Shown here piece after piece: positions 26,278 through 28,715 of a DNA stretch of 28,715 bases; within the stretch, counting starts at the first letter, position 1, and each line of letters begins with the position of its first letter. A model generated the notes under the pieces. It made no database searches. It was not told where the DNA came from and saw only the letters and a list, made by a program, of their open reading frames with translations. The DNA comes from JBBCJM01 sp037190175. Its GTDB lineage: Bacteria; Pseudomonadota; Alphaproteobacteria; Rhodobacterales; Rhodobacteraceae. The stretch lies in NCBI GenBank assembly GCA_037190175.1, contig JBBCJM010000250.1, positions 1-28,715 of the forward strand, in the 5' to 3' direction. Made by a program: the position numbers and the translations under genes.

Positions 26278-26745
26278 ATGCGGGGGTTGAAGAAGCAACG
26301 GCGCATCCAGATCGTGGTGCTGGCGCTGGCGTCGCTGGCGCTGGCCGGGGGGCTCACGGGCTATGCCCTGCGCGACGGGATCAGCTTCTTCCGCTCGCCC
26401 ACCCAGGTGGTGGAAACCCCGCCCGGCCCCGACGAACGCTTCCGCATCGGCGGGCTGGTGGAACATGGCTCGATCGTGCGGGGGCAGGGCGAGACGGTCA
26501 GCTTCCGCGTGACCGACACCAATGCCACCGTCGAGGTGCGCTATACCGGCATCCTGCCCGACCTCTTCTCCGAGGGGCAGGGGATGGTGGGCACCGGGCG
26601 GCTGGTGGACGGGGTGTTCGTGGCGACCGAGATCCTCGCCAAGCATGACGAGACCTACATGCCGCGCGAGGTGATGGACGCGCTGAAGGAACAGGGCCTC
26701 TACAAGGACCCCGACAACCCCGACGCCCCGCACGGCGGCACCTGA
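26278..26745 (+). CDS. ccmE: Cytochrome c maturation haem chaperone CcmE
   Basis: CcmE holds haem covalently in the periplasm and passes it to the CcmF/H ligase for cytochrome c assembly. The 155-residue product has a basic N-terminus (MRGLKKQRR), one signal-anchor helix (about 11-30), an OB-fold domain (FRIGGLVEHGSIVR, VRYTGILPDLFSEGQGMVGTG) and the haem-attachment motif LAKHDETYMP with H123 and Y127. An AAGGAGG site precedes the ATG. The argC-ccmE pairing fits what I recall of Rhodobacteraceae, where ccmF usually follows. Here an ABC-F gene follows instead, and no other ccm gene is in the window. Confidence 0.95.
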   Translation: MRGLKKQRRIQIVVLALASLALAGGLTGYALRDGISFFRSPTQVVETPPGPDERFRIGGLVEHGSIVRGQGETVSFRVTDTNATVEVRYTGILPDLFSEGQGMVGTGRLVDGVFVATEILAKHDETYMPREVMDALKEQGLYKDPDNPDAPHGGT

Positions 26746-26754
26746 CCGATCCCG

Positions 26755-26783
26755 TTGACGCCGGCGCAGCCGCCGGATAGCTC
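26755..26783 (+). promoter_or_regulatory. Possible promoter placing transcription at the ABC-F start codon
   Basis: TTGACG, a 17-base spacer and TAGCTC end 6 bases before ATG 26790, and no ribosome-binding site is visible before that ATG. If used, the message would be leaderless. The -10 matches poorly. Confidence 0.3.
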
Positions 26784-26789
26784 GCCCGG

Positions 26790-28595
26790 ATGGCCCGCGC
26801 ACCGCTCCTGCAACTCTCCTCCATCTCGCTGACCTTCGGCGGCAATCCCCTGTTCCAGGGGCTCGACCTCGTGGTGCAGGAGGGCGACCGGGTGGCCTTG
26901 GTCGGCCGCAACGGCTCGGGCAAGTCCACGCTGATGAAGGTGATGGCCGGGCTGGTGGAGCCCGACGCCGGCGTGGTGGCGCCCGGGCCGGGGGTCAGCG
27001 TGGGCTACATGGAGCAGGACCCCGACCTGTCCGGTTTCGCCACCCTGGGGGATTTTGCCGCCGCCGGGCTCTCGGGCGAGGACTGGCGAGTGGCGGCGGC
27101 GGCCGAGGGGCTGGGGTTCGACCCTGCGACGCCTGTGGCCACCGCCAGCGGCGGGGAACGGCGGCGGGCGGCGCTGGCCCGGCTCTGGGCCGAGGCGCCC
27201 GACCTGATGCTGCTGGACGAGCCCACCAACCACCTCGACATCGCCGCCATCGAATGGCTGGAGGCGCGGCTGGCCGAATCCCGCTCGGCCTTCGTGCTGA
27301 TCTCGCACGACCGCGCCTTCCTGCGCCGGCTGACGCGGGCCACGCTGTGGATCGACCGCGGCGCGGTGCGGCGGCGCGAGGCGGGGTTCGAGGGGTTCGA
27401 GGATTGGCGGGATGCCATCTGGCAGGCCGAGGACGAGGCGCGCCACAAGCTGGACCGCAAGATCAAGGCCGAGGCGCGCTGGGCGGTGGAGGGGATCAGC
27501 GCCCGGCGCAAGCGCAACATGGGCCGGGTGCGGGCGCTGGCCGCGCTGCGGGCCGAGCGTGCGGCGCAGATCCGCCGGCAGGGCACGGCGGCGCTGGCGC
27601 TGGAGGGGGGCGCGCAGTCGGGCGCGCGGGTGATCGAGGCGCGCGGGCTGACGCACCGCTACGGCGAGCGGGTGATCTGCAAGGGGCTGGACCTGCGGGT
27701 GATGCGGGGCGACCGGGTGGCCTTCGTGGGGCCGAACGGGGTGGGCAAGACCACTTTGCTGAAGCTGCTGACCGGGCAACTGGCCCCCGATGCGGGCGAG
27801 GTGGTGCTGGGCACCGGCATCCAGATGGCGGTCTTCGACCAGGCCCGCGCCGCCTTGGACCCCGACGCCAGCCTGTGGGACAGCCTGACCGGCGATCCGG
27901 CGCTGGCGGTCTCGGGGCAGGGGGACCAGGTGCTGGTGCGGGGGGTGCCCCGGCATGTGGTGGGATACCTCAAGGACTTCCTGTTCGACGAGGCGCGGGT
28001 GCGCGCGCCGGTCAGGTCGCTGTCGGGCGGCGAGCGGGCGCGGCTGCTGCTGGCGCGGATCATGGCGCGGGAATCGAACCTGCTGGTGCTGGACGAGCCC
28101 ACCAACGACCTGGACGTGGAGACGCTGGACCTGTTGCAGGACGTGCTGGGCGACTATCCCGGCACGGTGCTGATGGTCAGCCACGACCGCGACTTCATCG
28201 ACCGGGTGGCCAGCCTGACCGTGGCGATGGAGGGGCAGGGCCGGATCACCGCCTATCCCGGCGGCTGGTCGGACTATGCCGCGCAGCGCCCGGCGCCGGT
28301 GGCGGAAACGCCAACCATGCCAGCGGCTTCCGCGCCGAAGCTGCCGCCGCCCGTGAAGAAGCCCGCCGCCGGCCTGACCCATGCCGAGAAGAAGCGGCTG
28401 GACGACCTGCCCGCCCAGATCGCCCGGCTGGAGGCCGAGATCGGCAAGCTGGCCGGGCTGCTGTCCGACGCCGAGGTCTATGCCCGCGAGCCCGCGAAGG
28501 CCGCCAGGGCCACCGGGATGCTGGCCGAGCGGCAGGCGGCGCTGACGGCGGCGGAAGAGGAATGGCTGCGGCTGGCGGAGAAGGCGGAGGGGTAG
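26790..28595 (+). CDS. ABC-F ATPase, Uup-like
   Basis: A soluble twin-ATPase ABC-F protein of 601 residues. Such proteins act on ribosomes or nucleic acid rather than transport. The first nucleotide-binding domain has Walker A GRNGSGKST (G39-S46 with K45), signature SGGERRRAAL and Walker B LMLLDEPTNHLD. The second has GPNGVGKTT (K320), LSGGERARLLLARI and LLVLDEPTNDLD. The linker (about 210-270) is basic and helical. The C-terminus (about 510-601) is a Lys/Glu-rich coiled coil after a Pro/Ala stretch, as in Uup, the subfamily linked to replication-intermediate and ribosome maintenance. The start lies 44 bases after ccmE. Three adjacent hairpins follow the stop. Assignment to Uup rather than another ABC-F class rests on the coiled-coil tail and order of motifs. 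Confidence 0.9.
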   Translation: MARAPLLQLSSISLTFGGNPLFQGLDLVVQEGDRVALVGRNGSGKSTLMKVMAGLVEPDAGVVAPGPGVSVGYMEQDPDLSGFATLGDFAAAGLSGEDWRVAAAAEGLGFDPATPVATASGGERRRAALARLWAEAPDLMLLDEPTNHLDIAAIEWLEARLAESRSAFVLISHDRAFLRRLTRATLWIDRGAVRRREAGFEGFEDWRDAIWQAEDEARHKLDRKIKAEARWAVEGISARRKRNMGRVRALAALRAERAAQIRRQGTAALALEGGAQSGARVIEARGLTHRYGERVICKGLDLRVMRGDRVAFVGPNGVGKTTLLKLLTGQLAPDAGEVVLGTGIQMAVFDQARAALDPDASLWDSLTGDPALAVSGQGDQVLVRGVPRHVVGYLKDFLFDEARVRAPVRSLSGGERARLLLARIMARESNLLVLDEPTNDLDVETLDLLQDVLGDYPGTVLMVSHDRDFIDRVASLTVAMEGQGRITAYPGGWSDYAAQRPAPVAETPTMPAASAPKLPPPVKKPAAGLTHAEKKRLDDLPAQIARLEAEIGKLAGLLSDAEVYAREPAKAARATGMLAERQAALTAAEEEWLRLAEKAEG

Positions 28596-28598
28596 GCG

Positions 28599-28666
28599 CC
28601 GATTTCTTTGAAGAAATCGGACCGGAGCCTTTGAAGGCTCCGCGCCGGAGTTTTCAAAAACTCCGG
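28599..28666. terminator. Three back-to-back perfect hairpins between convergent genes
   Basis: Hairpin 1 (28599-28620) has arms CCGATTTCTT / AAGAAATCGG. Hairpin 2 (28623-28642) has arms CGGAGCCTT / AAGGCTCCG. Hairpin 3 (28645-28666) has arms CCGGAGTTTT / AAAACTCCGG. Each has a 2-base loop, and only two bases separate neighbours. Hairpins 1 and 2, and hairpin 3 on the other strand, share TTTGAA at the tip. The block starts 3 bases after the ABC-F stop and ends just before the stop of a convergent gene, so a two-way terminator is likely. Confidence 0.75.
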
Positions 28667-28670
28667 TGCC

Positions 28671-28715
28671 TTACCGGCAATCCCCCTCCGGCGCCGCGGG
28701 CAGCAGGAACACCCG
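28671..28715 (-). CDS. 3' end of a convergent unidentified protein (partial)
   Basis: A minus-strand frame enters from the right edge and stops at TAA (28673-28671). The visible C-terminus is RVFLLPAAPEGDCR. The placement of the hairpin block directly after its stop supports a real gene end. The family cannot be told from 14 residues. Confidence 0.4.
   Translation of the reverse strand, partial: RVFLLPAAPEGDCR

Overview
The window looks like a contiguous stretch of an alphaproteobacterial chromosome, most likely from the Rhodobacteraceae (Rhodobacterales). The clues are very high GC with almost exclusive G/C third codon positions, a CckA hybrid kinase with a full CtrA box in front of it, the order argS - SPOR protein - nagZ - scpA - scpB, a VPLPA-type C-terminal sorting signal, and an intergenic hairpin of a kind I recall from this family. 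Most genes are housekeeping. No tRNA, rRNA, transposase, integrase or cas gene was seen.

Left part (1-8148): the tail of an unidentified gene, guaB (IMP dehydrogenase), an RsmB/NOP-type rRNA cytosine methyltransferase, then a TTAA-N7-TTAA CtrA box and cckA. Between convergent cckA and an Lrp/AsnC regulator lies a compact CRISPR array of type I-C style: 9 repeats of 32 bp and 8 spacers, with no cas genes and no room for a normal leader. The Lrp-type gene is divergent from an ornithine/lysine-type decarboxylase (polyamine synthesis), and a 15-bp palindrome sits in front of it.

Middle (8290-15450): a DUF2235 alpha/beta-hydrolase, then argS, a membrane-anchored SPOR-domain protein, nagZ (cell-wall recycling), scpA and scpB (condensin accessory subunits) and a small basic protein. 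These run rightward with tight spacing. They meet grxD and bolA (iron-sulfur/iron homeostasis pair) stop codon to stop codon.

Right part (15606-28715): purL on the minus strand, with a promoter-hairpin-CCTCCC-terminator unit upstream that looks like a roughly 80-nt small RNA. Next are a LysR regulator and a divergent fused indolepyruvate ferredoxin oxidoreductase, separated by a control region packed with palindromes. Then come a PlsC-like acyltransferase, murI, a VPLPA-CTERM secreted protein, argC, ccmE and a Uup-like ABC-F ATPase. The ABC-F gene ends in three back-to-back perfect hairpins shared with a convergent gene that leaves the window.

The least ordinary items are the cas-less CRISPR array with its reversed decay polarity and a covarying repeat stem, the small RNA or attenuator upstream of purL, the triple-hairpin block, and the CtrA box in front of cckA. 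All calls come from reading the sequence. No database search was run.
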